Source: Methanoculleus formosensis (GTDB lineage Archaea > Halobacteriota > Methanomicrobia > Methanomicrobiales > Methanoculleaceae). Taken from it: a stretch of 64,000 bases of DNA. Location: NCBI RefSeq assembly GCF_025384765.1, contig NZ_VHLL01000004.1, positions 147,570 through 211,569 of the forward strand. The letters are read 5' to 3'. Positions 34,352-43,287 of this stretch are shown one piece after another. Each line of letters starts with the position of its first letter. Positions within the stretch are counted from its first letter, which is position 1. A model generated the notes under the pieces. It saw only the letters and a program-made list of their open reading frames with translations, ran no database searches and was not told where the DNA came from. The position numbers and the translations under genes are program-made.

Positions 34352-35317
34352 ATGACACACATGAATAAAAATAAGTTGTCTGAAGCCACCTTTGAAAGGT
34401 TGACGGCCCTAAAATCCTATAAACTAATATCTGTTAAGAAGCGCAGACTAAGAGCGACTGGAAGGGGTTTTAACTTTCTCAAAAGTGAAAATAAACAGTA
34501 CTATCTTGGTAAGATACTCTTAACAGATAAATATCGACGTACAAAACATCCTGATGTCTTCCTCGCCTGTTACAGAGAGTTTGTTACGACATCAGAAGAG
34601 AAGAGAGCAAGCATAAGAAAGTCTATTTTTAGCGGAAGGGGAGATGAGGATGAAGATCTTTCCGAGGAGGATTTCACATCCTATAGGGAGTTCATAGAAA
34701 ACGTTGCCAAAAGATGTGGAAGAGCAGATGATATCGTAGGGAAGGTTTGTGATCTGGCCTTGAGAAACACAATTGTCGGCACTATCGCCCCAATCGATTT
34801 GCCGGTCGAAGAGTTATCCCAAATCGTTGCAGAATTCGATGCTCTTGAGAAATTTTTCTTAACAAATGATCCCGGAAAAACGGATTTAGAGGCCAACTCT
34901 GAAGGAATCACAACGTTAGTCATAGACAATATGTTAGAATTGCATTTAGAGGATGTAGTTCGGCGAAATTTTCATCAACTGTTCCCGGATTTAGAGATTG
35001 TTGATAAGAACCAGCATTATCGTACAAGAGATGGCACCTATATCGATATCTTCTGTAAGCATAAGCAGGATGACAAATATACCGTCATTGAATTAAAAAG
35101 GGACAAACCGCCCTCCAATGCATTAGTCCAACTCTTGGACTACATGAATCAGATAATGGAGGAGTTTGATACTAAGAAAGTAGCAGGGATTCTCATATGC
35201 AAGGAAATAGATCGGCGAACCAAGTCTGCATTAGGTGCAATCCAAGGCAGTCTGCCCGAAGACAGCAACATCTCTGTAATTGAGTTCAACTTAAAAATGG
35301 AGTATAGTTGTATGTGA
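34352..35317 (+). CDS. NucS/EndoMS-like (DUF91) nuclease
   Basis: A 321-residue protein. The C-terminal 130 residues form a PD-(D/E)XK nuclease of the DUF91/NucS type: D232 in T-Y-I-D-I-F, E247-L-K249 in V-I-E-L-K-R-D, and a following Q-L-L-D-Y helix near 260. The first 190 residues are basic then acidic and helical and do not look like the NucS N-terminal DNA-binding domain, so this is not the housekeeping mismatch nuclease. The block is clearly A+T-rich against GC-rich neighbours, pointing to recent acquisition. Together with the 59-residue gene it may be a small defence or DNA-modification-dependent module; the activity is inferred from the motif only. Confidence 0.75.
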   Translation: MTHMNKNKLSEATFERLTALKSYKLISVKKRRLRATGRGFNFLKSENKQYYLGKILLTDKYRRTKHPDVFLACYREFVTTSEEKRASIRKSIFSGRGDEDEDLSEEDFTSYREFIENVAKRCGRADDIVGKVCDLALRNTIVGTIAPIDLPVEELSQIVAEFDALEKFFLTNDPGKTDLEANSEGITTLVIDNMLELHLEDVVRRNFHQLFPDLEIVDKNQHYRTRDGTYIDIFCKHKQDDKYTVIELKRDKPPSNALVQLLDYMNQIMEEFDTKKVAGILICKEIDRRTKSALGAIQGSLPEDSNISVIEFNLKMEYSCM

Positions 35318-35390
35318 TTTTGGAGGAGAGCACCATATTATCGACTGCTGTGACTCAATTTATCCATAAATATGGGTAAGCACCGCAGGT

Positions 35391-35469
35391 GTGACGGAGA
35401 CAGGGGAGGGGGCATGCCCCCTCCCCGTCAGCCCCTCCCCCATGGCGATATCCCCACGGTCCACTGTAT
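35391..35469 (+). repeat. MITE-like GC-rich repeat, partial copy A
   Basis: This is the right half of the element seen whole at 61,945-62,103. It has a perfect stem-loop of GGGGAGGGGG and its complement around CATG (35403-35426), then GTCAGCCCCTCCCC, then the terminal GGCGATATCCCCACGG (35444-35459). The left half is missing. It fills most of the gap between the NucS-like gene and mptG. Confidence 0.8.
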
Positions 35470-35649
35470 TGGGACACGTAAATAGCATCGGACGATAGTG
35501 TGCCCCTATTTCATCATCAAAAGAACAAGTCACGGTAGCCTGCACGGGCAGACCATACGCTCTGCATGCATGTTCTGCTGCGACCGGGATCCCCAATCCA
35601 CCCCGGAATCTGCAAAATGAAATTTTTAAGCCGGGTAACCCCCCGCCCC

Positions 35650-36732
35650 TCACGCCCTCTCTTCCAGGTGAACCTTCAGCCCCTCGTTATCGACCGTCGT
35701 AGCGATCGCGACCCGGAGCCCCGCCTTCTCAAGGATCACCGCCACCTCCTCCTCGGGCCGGTCCGTGATGACCGCGATCGACGGGCCGACCGAACTCATC
35801 CCGACGAACTCGATGCCGGCGTCGCGGAGCGCCGCCATGTAGCGGTAGATCTCGAACCCGTGGTGCTCCACCTCGGCGCGCTTCGAGCCCCGGAACTCGA
35901 TCTCCCATATGACGTCGCCGGCCTTCCTGAGATCGCCGCGTTCCAGCGCCGGGATGAGGTCCATCAGGACGAGGTAGGACTTCAGTTCGCGGTCGCGGTA
36001 GTCGAGCGTCCGGGCCTTGTTCATCAGGAGGTCGAACTCCTTCTCCCCCGCCGACGATATATCAGAGGACGGGATGGCGATATACACCTGTTTTCCCTCG
36101 GCGAACGCGTGCCGGTAGACGAGCGCCAGGTCGTCGCCCATCACGACCATGCCGCCGTGGATGCTCGCGGCAGGCCCGACACCGGTCTCGAACCCGAACG
36201 CGACGCTCCCGGTCGCCGTCTCCTCGACGAAGTTGCACCCGAGGAGGAGGCGGAGCTGGTCGCTCGTCAGCGGTGAGCCCACCGCGGTGTTGAGGGCGGT
36301 TGCGACCGCGGTCAGGATGGTGCTCGTCGACCCGAGCCCGACGTGCTCGTGCTGGTGGTCGCGGGCGCGGATCTTAAACCCGCCCTCATACCCGACGACC
36401 TGCCGGAATGCCTCCACAAAGTGCCGGAGGATGGGTTCGCGGGTGTAGTCGATCTCGAGCCCTGATGGTGTGCACTCGACCTCGGCGGTGCAGTAGACAC
36501 CGATGGCAAACCCGATCCCGCCTCCCCCGGGCCGGTCGGGGGAGAACCGGTTCATGTCGAGCACGGTGAGATGGATCCGTGCAGGAGCGCAGACGACGAC
36601 GGTGCCGGATACCGGGCTGAGCCGGTAGTCCTTCTTGAGGCCACACGGCCGGATCTTCTCGCCGGGGGAGAAGGAGGTGAACTCGTACTCGACGAGGTCG
36701 AGGTCACCGCCCCGGATCTTCATTATAGCCAT
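35650..36732 (-). CDS. mptG: Beta-ribofuranosylaminobenzene 5'-phosphate synthase (methanopterin biosynthesis)
   Basis: A 360-residue GHMP-kinase-fold protein of the RFAP synthase family. It joins p-aminobenzoate and PRPP in the first committed step to tetrahydromethanopterin. The N-terminal A-P-A-R-I-H-L-T-V-L-D-M-N (about 50-62), the glycine-rich G-G-G-G-I-G-F (about 70), and H-V-G-L-G-S-T-S near 131-138 are the family hallmarks. Length fits. It follows the DUF2148 gene on the same strand after 15 nt. Because the product is the C1 carrier of methanogenesis, this gene is strong evidence for a methanogen or close relative. Confidence 0.93.
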   Translation of the reverse strand: MAIMKIRGGDLDLVEYEFTSFSPGEKIRPCGLKKDYRLSPVSGTVVVCAPARIHLTVLDMNRFSPDRPGGGGIGFAIGVYCTAEVECTPSGLEIDYTREPILRHFVEAFRQVVGYEGGFKIRARDHQHEHVGLGSTSTILTAVATALNTAVGSPLTSDQLRLLLGCNFVEETATGSVAFGFETGVGPAASIHGGMVVMGDDLALVYRHAFAEGKQVYIAIPSSDISSAGEKEFDLLMNKARTLDYRDRELKSYLVLMDLIPALERGDLRKAGDVIWEIEFRGSKRAEVEHHGFEIYRYMAALRDAGIEFVGMSSVGPSIAVITDRPEEEVAVILEKAGLRVAIATTVDNEGLKVHLEERA

Positions 36733-36747
36733 TTTGTCACTTCGCTT

Positions 36748-37299
36748 TCAGCGTGTACGGTCAAAGAAGATATCCTTTCCCGATGCCCGGAGCGGGATGC
36801 CGTAAGCGACGCCGCAACCCTCCAGCCACCCGAGCGAGAGCGCCCCGACCCCGGCCGAGTACATCACCCGGTTGTCGACGTTGTGGATGCTCGCGGTCTT
36901 CACCGCGGAGCCGACGGCGATACCGAGATCCGCCATCCTGACGGCGCAGTTCGGGCCCCGGAACGGGACAGATACCGGGAGGCCTTTCTTCTGGGCTTCG
37001 AGCAGGTCTGCACAGGTGGGATACCCGCACGCCCCGCAGTCGAGGCCCACGGCGTCGGTGAAGAGCGAGCCGACGAGGAAGCAGGCATCGCTTGCCGCCA
37101 CGTTTCCCGCGTCCCTGAGGAAGAACCCTACATCGTGCTTCTCGCCGTACTCCCGCATCGCCCCGGCGAGCCTTTCTTTCTCTATGCCGGTGACGATCAG
37201 CGTCTTGATGACGTCGGTGCCCTTCGCCTTCGGAGCGGTGCGGGCAGAGAGCGCCATCAGCCGGGCGACCATCTCTACGGCGTCTGATTCAACGAACAT
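36748..37299 (-). CDS. DUF2148 ferredoxin-domain protein
   Basis: A 183-residue protein with an N-terminal helical region and a C-terminal DUF2148 part. The conserved cysteines are in D-C-G-A-C-G-Y-P-T-C (about 105-115) and in G-P-N-C-A near 135, suggesting an iron-sulfur cluster. The exact role of this family in archaea is unknown. It is the first gene of a two-gene unit with mptG (15-nt spacing), so a redox role connected with methanopterin or general electron transfer is possible but not shown. The ATG at 37299 is about 90 nt from the divergent msrA start. Confidence 0.85.
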   Translation of the reverse strand: MFVESDAVEMVARLMALSARTAPKAKGTDVIKTLIVTGIEKERLAGAMREYGEKHDVGFFLRDAGNVAASDACFLVGSLFTDAVGLDCGACGYPTCADLLEAQKKGLPVSVPFRGPNCAVRMADLGIAVGSAVKTASIHNVDNRVMYSAGVGALSLGWLEGCGVAYGIPLRASGKDIFFDRTR

Positions 37300-37387
37300 G
37301 AGAATACGTATCCTCTACCCCAGATAAGGGTATGCCCGGAGAGGGGCGATACCTTTTTCCACAGACCCGCAAAGAAACGCAACTATC

Positions 37388-37882
37388 ATGGCACCGGAGA
37401 AGAACCTCGAACTTGCCACATTCGGCGCTGGATGTTTCTGGGGCGTCGAGGAGGCGTTCCGGCGCGTGCCGGGGGTCAAGGATACCGCGGTAGGGTTCAT
37501 GGGCGGCACCACCTCAAACCCGACCTATGAGGGCGTCTGCACGGGAAGGACCGGGCACGCCGAGGTCGTGCAGGTGACCTACGACCCCGATGAAGTCCCG
37601 TACCGGACGCTCCTCGACGCCTTCTGGGACGCCCACGACCCGACCACCCCGAATCGGCAGGGACCCGACATCGGGGCGCAGTACCGGTCGGCGATATTCT
37701 TCCACACCCCGGAGCAGGAGGCGGAGGCCCGGGCCTCAAAGGAGGAGGCAGGCCGCTCGGGAAGGTTCCGCCGCCCCATCGTCACCGCGATCGAGCCCGC
37801 GGGGACGTTCTGGCGGGCCGAGGAGTATCACCAGCAGTACTTCGCGAAGCGCGGGGGCGGGCAGTGCCGGACGATGTGGTAG
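37388..37882 (+). CDS. msrA: Peptide methionine sulfoxide reductase A
   Basis: A 164-residue MsrA that reduces methionine-S-sulfoxide in proteins. The catalytic cysteine is C16 in G-A-G-C-F-W-G. Further family blocks are G-F-M-G-G near 36-40, T-G-H-A-E-V near 57, D-I-G-A-Q-Y-R-S near 97, and E-E-Y-H-Q-Q-Y near 145. A resolving cysteine is present in the tail Q-C-R-T-M-W. Length fits the single-domain enzyme. The gene is monocistronic and is followed by copy B of the GC-rich repeat. Confidence 0.95.
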   Translation: MAPEKNLELATFGAGCFWGVEEAFRRVPGVKDTAVGFMGGTTSNPTYEGVCTGRTGHAEVVQVTYDPDEVPYRTLLDAFWDAHDPTTPNRQGPDIGAQYRSAIFFHTPEQEAEARASKEEAGRSGRFRRPIVTAIEPAGTFWRAEEYHQQYFAKRGGGQCRTMW

Positions 37883-37973
37883 GGGATTTCTTCTGACTGC
37901 CAGGAGGCCCGGGTTTTAACTCGCAGCGCTACTATGTGGCATTTAACTTCGTAAAGTCCGTACACGGCTTTCC

Positions 37974-38133
37974 AGTGGCTATCGCCATGACTGCCCCCGC
38001 CCCCAGGGGCGGGGGAGGAGGCCGAAGGCCGGGCGGGGTGGGGGTTACAGGTTAGCCTTACGAGGTAGAGACAGGGGAGGGGGGATGCCCCCCCTCCCCG
38101 TCGGCCCCACCCCCAATGGCGATATCCCCACGA
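37974..38133 (+). repeat. MITE-like GC-rich repeat, copy B
   Basis: A nearly complete copy. The left end TGGCTATCGCCAT is degenerate and the right end ATGGCGATATCCCCAC is intact. Inside are two stem-loops: GCCCCCGCCCC against GGGGCGGGGG (about 37993-38016), and GGGGAGGGGGGATGCCCCCCCTCCCC (start about 38074). Between them, GGCCGAAGGCCGGGCGGGGTG and GGGGGTTACAGG match copy C. It lies between msrA and the thioesterase gene and contains no credible gene. Confidence 0.82.
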
Positions 38134-38300
38134 AATCCGTGGTTCGTTGCGCGACAGGATCGGAGCACGAAAAGCGTTGAGGCTTCGAGGTGCGCAGCCC
38201 CATGTCCACGGTATCGGGCTTACGCTCATGCCACTGTTTAGAAAAATAGGCTCATGGCCGGATGCAGGGCAGGCACCGCTAAATCGGCACCAACCCCCCT
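38134..38300. other. Downstream flank of repeat copy B
   Basis: About 170 nt after repeat copy B and before the convergent end of the thioesterase gene. The first bases (CGAAATCCGTGG) are the complement of the sequence flanking the left end of copy C, so the element may extend slightly beyond its core termini. Nothing else was recognised. Confidence 0.4.
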
Positions 38301-38726
38301 TCACTCTTTCTGCGCCGGAACCCCGATCTTGAACCCCACGCCCTCGAACGAGGCGACCCGGCGGTCGCCCGAGTAGACGTCGACGGCATAGACCGAGGTC
38401 CTCTCCGTCTCAGAGACCTTGCGGGCGACCGCTTCGAGCGTCGCTCCTGCAGGCACGGAGAGGTACTGGATATACGCCGAGAGCCCTATCTGGTCCTCCC
38501 CGCTCAGGTTCCCGGCGATACCAAACGCGTGGTCCGCGAGGGCGAAGATCGCGCCCCCGTGGGTCGTGCCGTGACCGTTCTTCATCCCCGCGGTCGGCAT
38601 GGAGACCCGGACGCGATCGCCCTCGATCGCCGTCACCCTCATCCCGAGGCGGCGTGCAAATGGGCAGGCGTCGGACCGGCGCACCACATCGCCATAAGCC
38701 TCCGGGATGGATCCGGTCTCACCCAT
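38301..38726 (-). CDS. Hotdog-fold thioesterase (PaaI-like)
   Basis: A 141-residue hotdog protein with the PaaI/4HBT core. N-G-H-G-T-T-H-G-G-A-I-F near residues 57-68 contains the active-site region, followed by the helix A-L-A-D-H-A-F-G. The conserved terminal strand is F-E-G-V-G-F-K-I. Such enzymes hydrolyse acyl-CoA thioesters, often phenylacetyl- or hydroxyphenylacetyl-CoA. The substrate here is unknown. The start is ATG 38726, giving a 4-nt gap to the glycosyltransferase gene; upstream in-frame codons would overlap that gene. It is the last gene of the surface-sugar cluster, which need not mean a shared function. Confidence 0.87.
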   Translation of the reverse strand: MGETGSIPEAYGDVVRRSDACPFARRLGMRVTAIEGDRVRVSMPTAGMKNGHGTTHGGAIFALADHAFGIAGNLSGEDQIGLSAYIQYLSVPAGATLEAVARKVSETERTSVYAVDVYSGDRRVASFEGVGFKIGVPAQKE

Positions 38727-38730
38727 AGCG

Positions 38731-39429
38731 CTACTTGTACTCCCGCTGCGTGTAGGTGGCATTGCCGGTCTCGCCGCCGCGAAGAACGATATAGAACCAT
38801 TCCCAGAGCGACTTGAGCGTCCCGAACTGCTGGTAGCGCCGCATCGAGAACCCGACCTTCAGGCGGGGATCGAGGTAGACCTTCCCGAGCTTGCGCATCC
38901 TCTGCGCGATCTCGAGATCGTCCCCGGCATCGATGCAGCGGTACATCCCCGCCCGCATGAACGCCTCCCGGTCGAAGGCCGTGTTGCACCCGAGCGTGAA
39001 GTATATCGTCCGGGTGTGGTAGCCCAGGCGCGAGAAGATATTTGCGCCGAGAAGCGAGAGCCGGTTCCTGAAAGAGTCCTCGATCGGATAGACCGTGCCG
39101 TAGAGCTGCACGATATCCCGCTCCGCGAAGTTCCTCTCGATCCGCTCCACCCAGTCCCGGGGGAGGATGCAGTCGGCATCTGTCGTCGCGACGATATCGC
39201 CCCTGGCCGCCATCGCCCCGTCGTTTCGGGCTCCTCCAACCCGCTTGCTCGTCTGGATGAAGACCTTATCCGCAAGGGGCCCGGCCAGTTCCCGGGTCTT
39301 ATCCTTCGAGTCTCCGTCGACGACGATGATCTCGTAGGACTCCCGCGGCACCGTCTGGTCGGCGAGCGACCTAAGACAGCGTTCGATGTTCTGCTCTTCG
39401 TTGTAAGTCGGCACGACTACGGAGATCAT
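38731..39429 (-). CDS. Family 2 glycosyltransferase
   Basis: A 232-residue GT2 enzyme with an N-terminal GT-A fold: V-V-V-P-T-Y-N-E-E at the start, V-D-G-D-S near 38-42 and the metal-binding T-T-D-A-D-C near 81-86. There is a downstream E-D/D-D-L-E region (A-G-D-D-L-E near 170) for catalysis. No membrane span is seen, so it is probably membrane-associated through its tail (S-L-W-E-W-F-Y-I-V-L). It transfers a sugar from a nucleotide donor to a lipid or glycan; donor and acceptor cannot be read. I start at ATG 39429, at the beginning of the fold; an extension to 39489 is unlike the family. Confidence 0.88.
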   Translation of the reverse strand: MISVVVPTYNEEQNIERCLRSLADQTVPRESYEIIVVDGDSKDKTRELAGPLADKVFIQTSKRVGGARNDGAMAARGDIVATTDADCILPRDWVERIERNFAERDIVQLYGTVYPIEDSFRNRLSLLGANIFSRLGYHTRTIYFTLGCNTAFDREAFMRAGMYRCIDAGDDLEIAQRMRKLGKVYLDPRLKVGFSMRRYQQFGTLKSLWEWFYIVLRGGETGNATYTQREYK

Positions 39430-39499
39430 TCCTCGATCAACTCCCGGTATAATTGTTGATACCGCGCTCCTATAAGCGTGATGCCGCATCTCCCGGCCG

Positions 39500-40477
39500 T
39501 TATCCGGCCAGCTCCCGGTAGAGATCGATGTGGCGGGTCGCGATCGTCCTGATATCGAACCCCTCCGTGAACGGCCGGGAGAGCGCCGCGTGCCGCCCGA
39601 GCAGACCCCGATCCTCGATCAGCGTCCCGGCCTCCTCCGTGTCGTCGAAGTACACGGCGGTGTCGCTGAAGTTCCCGGTGAACTCAGGGATCCTCCGGGC
39701 GACGACCGGCAGGCCGGTCGCGAACGCCTCCAATGCGACCATCGGGAGCCCCTCCGCGTAGGAGGGGATGAAGAAGAGATCGGCGCTGCAGTAGGCGGCG
39801 GTGATGTCATCGACAAAACCCGTGAAGAGGACATTCTTCCCGGCATGGCTTTTCCGCTCCTCGATCATGCTGTAGTCCTGGGAGAGCCTCCCGTAGGGGA
39901 ACCCGCCGACCCAGACGAACCGGACGTCCGGGTGCCTGTTTGCGAGGGCGAGGAAGTCGTAGATGCCCTTCCTCGGCGTCTGCTGGGCGACGGTGAGCAC
40001 CATCCACTCTTCCTCCCCGATGTCGTACCGCTTTCTGAATGCCGCCCGCTTCTCCGGGTTCGGCTGGAACTTCTCTCGGTCCACGCCGTTCGGGATGAGG
40101 GTGGTCTCGACGCCCGGGGCGATCTCGTGGACCTCCGCATCACAGAGGGGCGAGATGGTGATGATGTGGTCGAAACCCCCGTAGATGTTCGGGTAGAAGT
40201 GGTTTACGGTCTCGGAGAAGGCGACGTTCCCCGTGTTGAGGCGGGGGGTCGAGTGAGCCGTGAGCACCTTGACGCCGTGGCTGTACTTCCTGTTCGTCAG
40301 GGCGAGAGGGCCGAAGGTGTGGTAGTGGACGAGATCGAAGTCGCGGCCGCGGGCGTTCCAGGCCATCTTCGGGCAGGACTCCTCCCTCGCGAGCGCGTTG
40401 TAGAGCATCTTCGCCAGGGTGGCGCACCCGATGTACTTGAAGAAGAGCATGTCCTCGACAAAGAAGTTGAGTTTCAT
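39500..40477 (-). CDS. Family 4 glycosyltransferase
   Basis: A 325-residue GT4/GT-B protein. The N-terminal half contains F-D-L-V-H-Y-H-T-F-G (about 47-56) and the T-I-S-P-L-C-D-A-E-V helix. The linker P-N-G-V-D-R-E-K-F near 128-136, the central G-F-V-D-D-I near 222, and the donor-binding E-x7-E region P-S-Y-A-E-G-L-P-M-V-A-L-E-A near 238-251 are typical. The N-terminal Rossmann domain is short, lacking the usual early G-G-x-x-x-H loop, so the protein may be slightly truncated relative to the family or a divergent form. ATG 40477 overlaps the end of the FAD enzyme gene by four bases. They are one operon. Confidence 0.88.
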   Translation of the reverse strand: MKLNFFVEDMLFFKYIGCATLAKMLYNALAREESCPKMAWNARGRDFDLVHYHTFGPLALTNRKYSHGVKVLTAHSTPRLNTGNVAFSETVNHFYPNIYGGFDHIITISPLCDAEVHEIAPGVETTLIPNGVDREKFQPNPEKRAAFRKRYDIGEEEWMVLTVAQQTPRKGIYDFLALANRHPDVRFVWVGGFPYGRLSQDYSMIEERKSHAGKNVLFTGFVDDITAAYCSADLFFIPSYAEGLPMVALEAFATGLPVVARRIPEFTGNFSDTAVYFDDTEEAGTLIEDRGLLGRHAALSRPFTEGFDIRTIATRHIDLYRELAG

Positions 40478-41787
40478 GGATATCCCCTCACGAAGTCGAT
40501 CGCGCTCCTGATGCAGCCGTCCATATTAAGGTACTCGAACTGCGAGAACCGCCCGACGAGGTCGATCCCGCGTTCCCGGCAGAACTCCCGGACGATTCCG
40601 ATGTTCTTTTTGTATTCAGTGTCGTAGACGACGTACGCGAACTTCTCCCGCGAAACGCCGGTGTAGACGACGCTCTCCCGCGACGGGATGAAACCCGCGG
40701 CGGCGAGCGACGCGACGGTATGCTCGATGAGTTCGGCGTCCGTCATCCGGGAGACCGCGTCCCCCTCGTTGTAGGTGATCTCGGCGAGGATCGAGGAGTG
40801 ATCCCTTGGGGCGACCTCTGTGCTGTAATTCGAGGGGAACGATATCCGGTTGAAGAGTCCGGTCTTCTCGTCGGGGACGTAGAGCCACGAGATATCGGGA
40901 ACATCGCAGGAGAGGCCGATGAAGACCGAGCAGAGCGAGTTGTAGCGGAGGGCGTCGCAGGCCGCCTGCACCTCAGCCGGGACGTCCGTAAGGCAGGGGA
41001 GCAGGTTCTGGAGCGGGATGGTCGAGATCAGGCGGTCCGCGTGGACGGTCTCTTCGCCGTCGCTGACGGCAAACCCGCCGTTCTCCTCGCGGACGGAGGC
41101 GACGGCAAAGCCGGTCCGAACAGAGGAGGTGACCGGTTCCGCGATCGCCCCGACAAGCGCCTCGATCCCGCCCGTAACCGGGTAGGAGAAGACCGCCTGG
41201 TGGGTGTAGCCCTCGGTCTCGATGCCGATAGCCGACTTGATGATATCCTCGACCGGCGGGCGGGGGATACGCCCCTCTACCCAGTGGTGCGACATCTTCT
41301 CCGCCGGGTAGTTCCAGATCTTCTCGTTGTAGGGGAGCATGTAGCACTCGGCGATGCCCCGGCCGAAGGTATAGGCGATCCACTCGGCGAAGTTCGTCGG
41401 TTGCGGAACCTCGCCCTTCTCGACGGCGATGAGGTTCTTGACGAACTCGTTGATGCAGAAGAAACGGTCCTCGTCAGGGAGTTGATACAGGCCGTTCTCG
41501 AAGGGGTACTTGACATGGCGGCCTTTGTAGAGGATCTTTGTGTTCCGCGTCCTCCGGTCGGCGTTCTCGCCGAGAACCGAGAGCATGAAGGAGAGGACTT
41601 CCGTATCGCGGGAGAAGATGATGTGCGAGCCCCCGGCATCGAACGTGAACCCTGCTTCCGTCCTTGAGCGGCAGAGCCCCCCGATCCTCTCACCCTGTTC
41701 GAGAACGGTCACGTCGTCGCCGCGTTCGTGGAGCAGGCGAGCGAGCGTTATCCCGGTGAGACCGCCACCCAGTACCGCCGTTTTCAC
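40474..41787 (-). CDS. FAD-dependent amine oxidase/UDP-galactopyranose mutase-like protein
   Basis: A 437-residue flavoprotein of the NAD(P)-binding Rossmann/amine-oxidase group. It has the dinucleotide fold G-G-G-L-T-G near residues 7-12, E-Q-G-E-R-I-G-G-L-C near 30-40, and a terminal FAD strand near 420. Members beside glycosyltransferases often act on nucleotide sugars, as UDP-galactopyranose mutase does, but the mutase signatures are incomplete, so the substrate is open. I start at GTG 41787. The fold begins there, and a TATA box (about 41810-41817) lies 26 nt upstream, predicting a leaderless message. The operon continues with the two glycosyltransferases and the thioesterase. Confidence 0.85.
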   Translation of the reverse strand: MKTAVLGGGLTGITLARLLHERGDDVTVLEQGERIGGLCRSRTEAGFTFDAGGSHIIFSRDTEVLSFMLSVLGENADRRTRNTKILYKGRHVKYPFENGLYQLPDEDRFFCINEFVKNLIAVEKGEVPQPTNFAEWIAYTFGRGIAECYMLPYNEKIWNYPAEKMSHHWVEGRIPRPPVEDIIKSAIGIETEGYTHQAVFSYPVTGGIEALVGAIAEPVTSSVRTGFAVASVREENGGFAVSDGEETVHADRLISTIPLQNLLPCLTDVPAEVQAACDALRYNSLCSVFIGLSCDVPDISWLYVPDEKTGLFNRISFPSNYSTEVAPRDHSSILAEITYNEGDAVSRMTDAELIEHTVASLAAAGFIPSRESVVYTGVSREKFAYVVYDTEYKKNIGIVREFCRERGIDLVGRFSQFEYLNMDGCIRSAIDFVRGYP

Positions 41788-41807
41788 GCTTATAGTGTTT
41801 ATGCCGA

Positions 41808-41819
41808 AACCATATATGG
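41808..41819 (-). promoter_or_regulatory. TATA box of the surface-sugar operon
   Basis: AACCATATATGGTT (palindromic, about 41806-41819) has its ATATAT core about 26 nt before GTG 41787. This is the usual distance to transcription start, so the operon message is probably leaderless. Confidence 0.55.
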
Positions 41820-41895
41820 TTGACCATCCGTTTCCCACTGGACGCTCGATATTGGAGCGAAACGCGGGAGTTCCCGGGCAGGAACGCGGAGTGCG

Positions 41896-43287
41896 CTACC
41901 GCTCCGCCTTCCGCTTTGCGAGAACCCTGCTCGACTCGATCGCCTTCTCGAGCGGCTGGATCATGTAGTCGGGCATATTCTTCACCACGTCCCGCCGGAC
42001 GGCGGGGATGCTCATCGCAAGAGAGGTCGCCCGGGTGACGATCCTCTGCCGGTAGTCGCGGGTGGGGAAGTCATAGAGCCCGTGCTGCCGGTAATACCGG
42101 TCGTCCGCCTTGAAGATCGCCCGCATCCCTCCCCAGATCTCGTCCCGGAAGATCTTATGCCCGGCGACAGCCGGGAAGGTGGGCGGCGCGATGTATCCCC
42201 GGTCCGCGAGCCGCACGGAGCGCTCGGCGAGAGTGTGCAGGGCGGCATCGGTCTCGCCCGATTCGCTGGTCACGATCCCTGCGAGGTTTGCTCCTTCCAT
42301 CGCCGCAAGACCGTCGAGAACCTCCCGGAGGGTCGCGAGATGACCGAGCGGCCCTTCCACCAGGTACGCGATCTGTTTCCCCGCGAACGCCGGCACGTGA
42401 CCGTTCGAGAAACTCCGGTCGAAGAACTGCTTCCAGGCGGCCGAGAGGAAGCGGTCGCGGACGGTTCCGGCCATGACGAGGATATCCGCCGGGGCGACGT
42501 ACTCTTCCCAGAACGCTAAAAACCCGTCATCGTAGACGCAGGTGTTCTCGAAGGCGCACCGGCAGCACCCGAGACACCCGCCTTTCATCGCGGCGTCCCG
42601 GATGTGGGCGACCCGGACAGAATCCCCGTAACACGCCGCGAGCCCGCCGACCATCGCCGCGAGGCCGGAACCGGGTTCTGTGTCGTGGAGGATGACCACC
42701 CTCCTCCCGCGGGTATCGACCGCGGCCGGCGGGGTCACCGGGGCATACGGGGAGGAAGGAGCGGGGAGCGGCGGGAACACCCGCTGGATCGGCCGCCGCT
42801 CCGCGATCGCCTCGAGGAAGTCGGTGAAGAAGAGAATAAGTTGCTCCTGGAACGCCTCGTTCCGGAGATCCTCCAGGTGGGCGGAGCAGAAACCGACGTA
42901 GCGCATCCCGAGATCGTCGCAGATCCCGTGCAGGTAGGCGTGAGCGGTGTGGTCGAAGAAGCGGATGGAAGTGGTGAGGCAGGCGGCGTACTTCCCGGAG
43001 AACGCCCCTTCCACGTCCCGCTCACCGACCAGTTCGATGAACCGCTTCAGCTGCGCCGGAACCAGCATGACGTAGACCGGGGTCGCCCAGAGCACCCCGT
43101 CGCAGTCCTTCACCGCGGCGAGCAGCCCGTTCCACGCTTCTTCCTGGTGCTCGATCGCCCTGATATCCCGTCCCGCATGTATAACGGTGAAGGTGTGGTC
43201 GGGGAACGCCTCCTCGAGGAACCGGACGTACTGCAGGGTGACGCTCTTCTCCCCCTTGGGGCTCCCGGAGATGACAGAGATCCGCAT
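41896..43287 (-). CDS. Two-domain NAD(P)H-dependent oxidoreductase (tandem flavodoxin-like)
   Basis: A 463-residue protein. The first flavodoxin-like domain begins with the FMN phosphate loop S-G-S-P-K-G-E-K-S near residues 7-15 and W-A-T-P-V-Y-V near 68. A second, similar domain starts near 195 (R-V-V-I-L-H-D-T-E-P-G-S-G). It carries the iron-sulfur-type cysteine row C-L-G-C-C-R-C (near 236) and F-E-N-T-C-V-Y, as in flavodoxin-type iron-sulfur flavoproteins. The C-terminal 100 residues are unassigned. Such proteins transfer electrons from ferredoxin or NAD(P)H; the partner is unknown. The ATG at 43287 begins the fold. The gene is separate from the sugar cluster and is preceded by a repeat-rich gap. 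Confidence 0.82.
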   Translation of the reverse strand: MRISVISGSPKGEKSVTLQYVRFLEEAFPDHTFTVIHAGRDIRAIEHQEEAWNGLLAAVKDCDGVLWATPVYVMLVPAQLKRFIELVGERDVEGAFSGKYAACLTTSIRFFDHTAHAYLHGICDDLGMRYVGFCSAHLEDLRNEAFQEQLILFFTDFLEAIAERRPIQRVFPPLPAPSSPYAPVTPPAAVDTRGRRVVILHDTEPGSGLAAMVGGLAACYGDSVRVAHIRDAAMKGGCLGCCRCAFENTCVYDDGFLAFWEEYVAPADILVMAGTVRDRFLSAAWKQFFDRSFSNGHVPAFAGKQIAYLVEGPLGHLATLREVLDGLAAMEGANLAGIVTSESGETDAALHTLAERSVRLADRGYIAPPTFPAVAGHKIFRDEIWGGMRAIFKADDRYYRQHGLYDFPTRDYRQRIVTRATSLAMSIPAVRRDVVKNMPDYMIQPLEKAIESSRVLAKRKAER

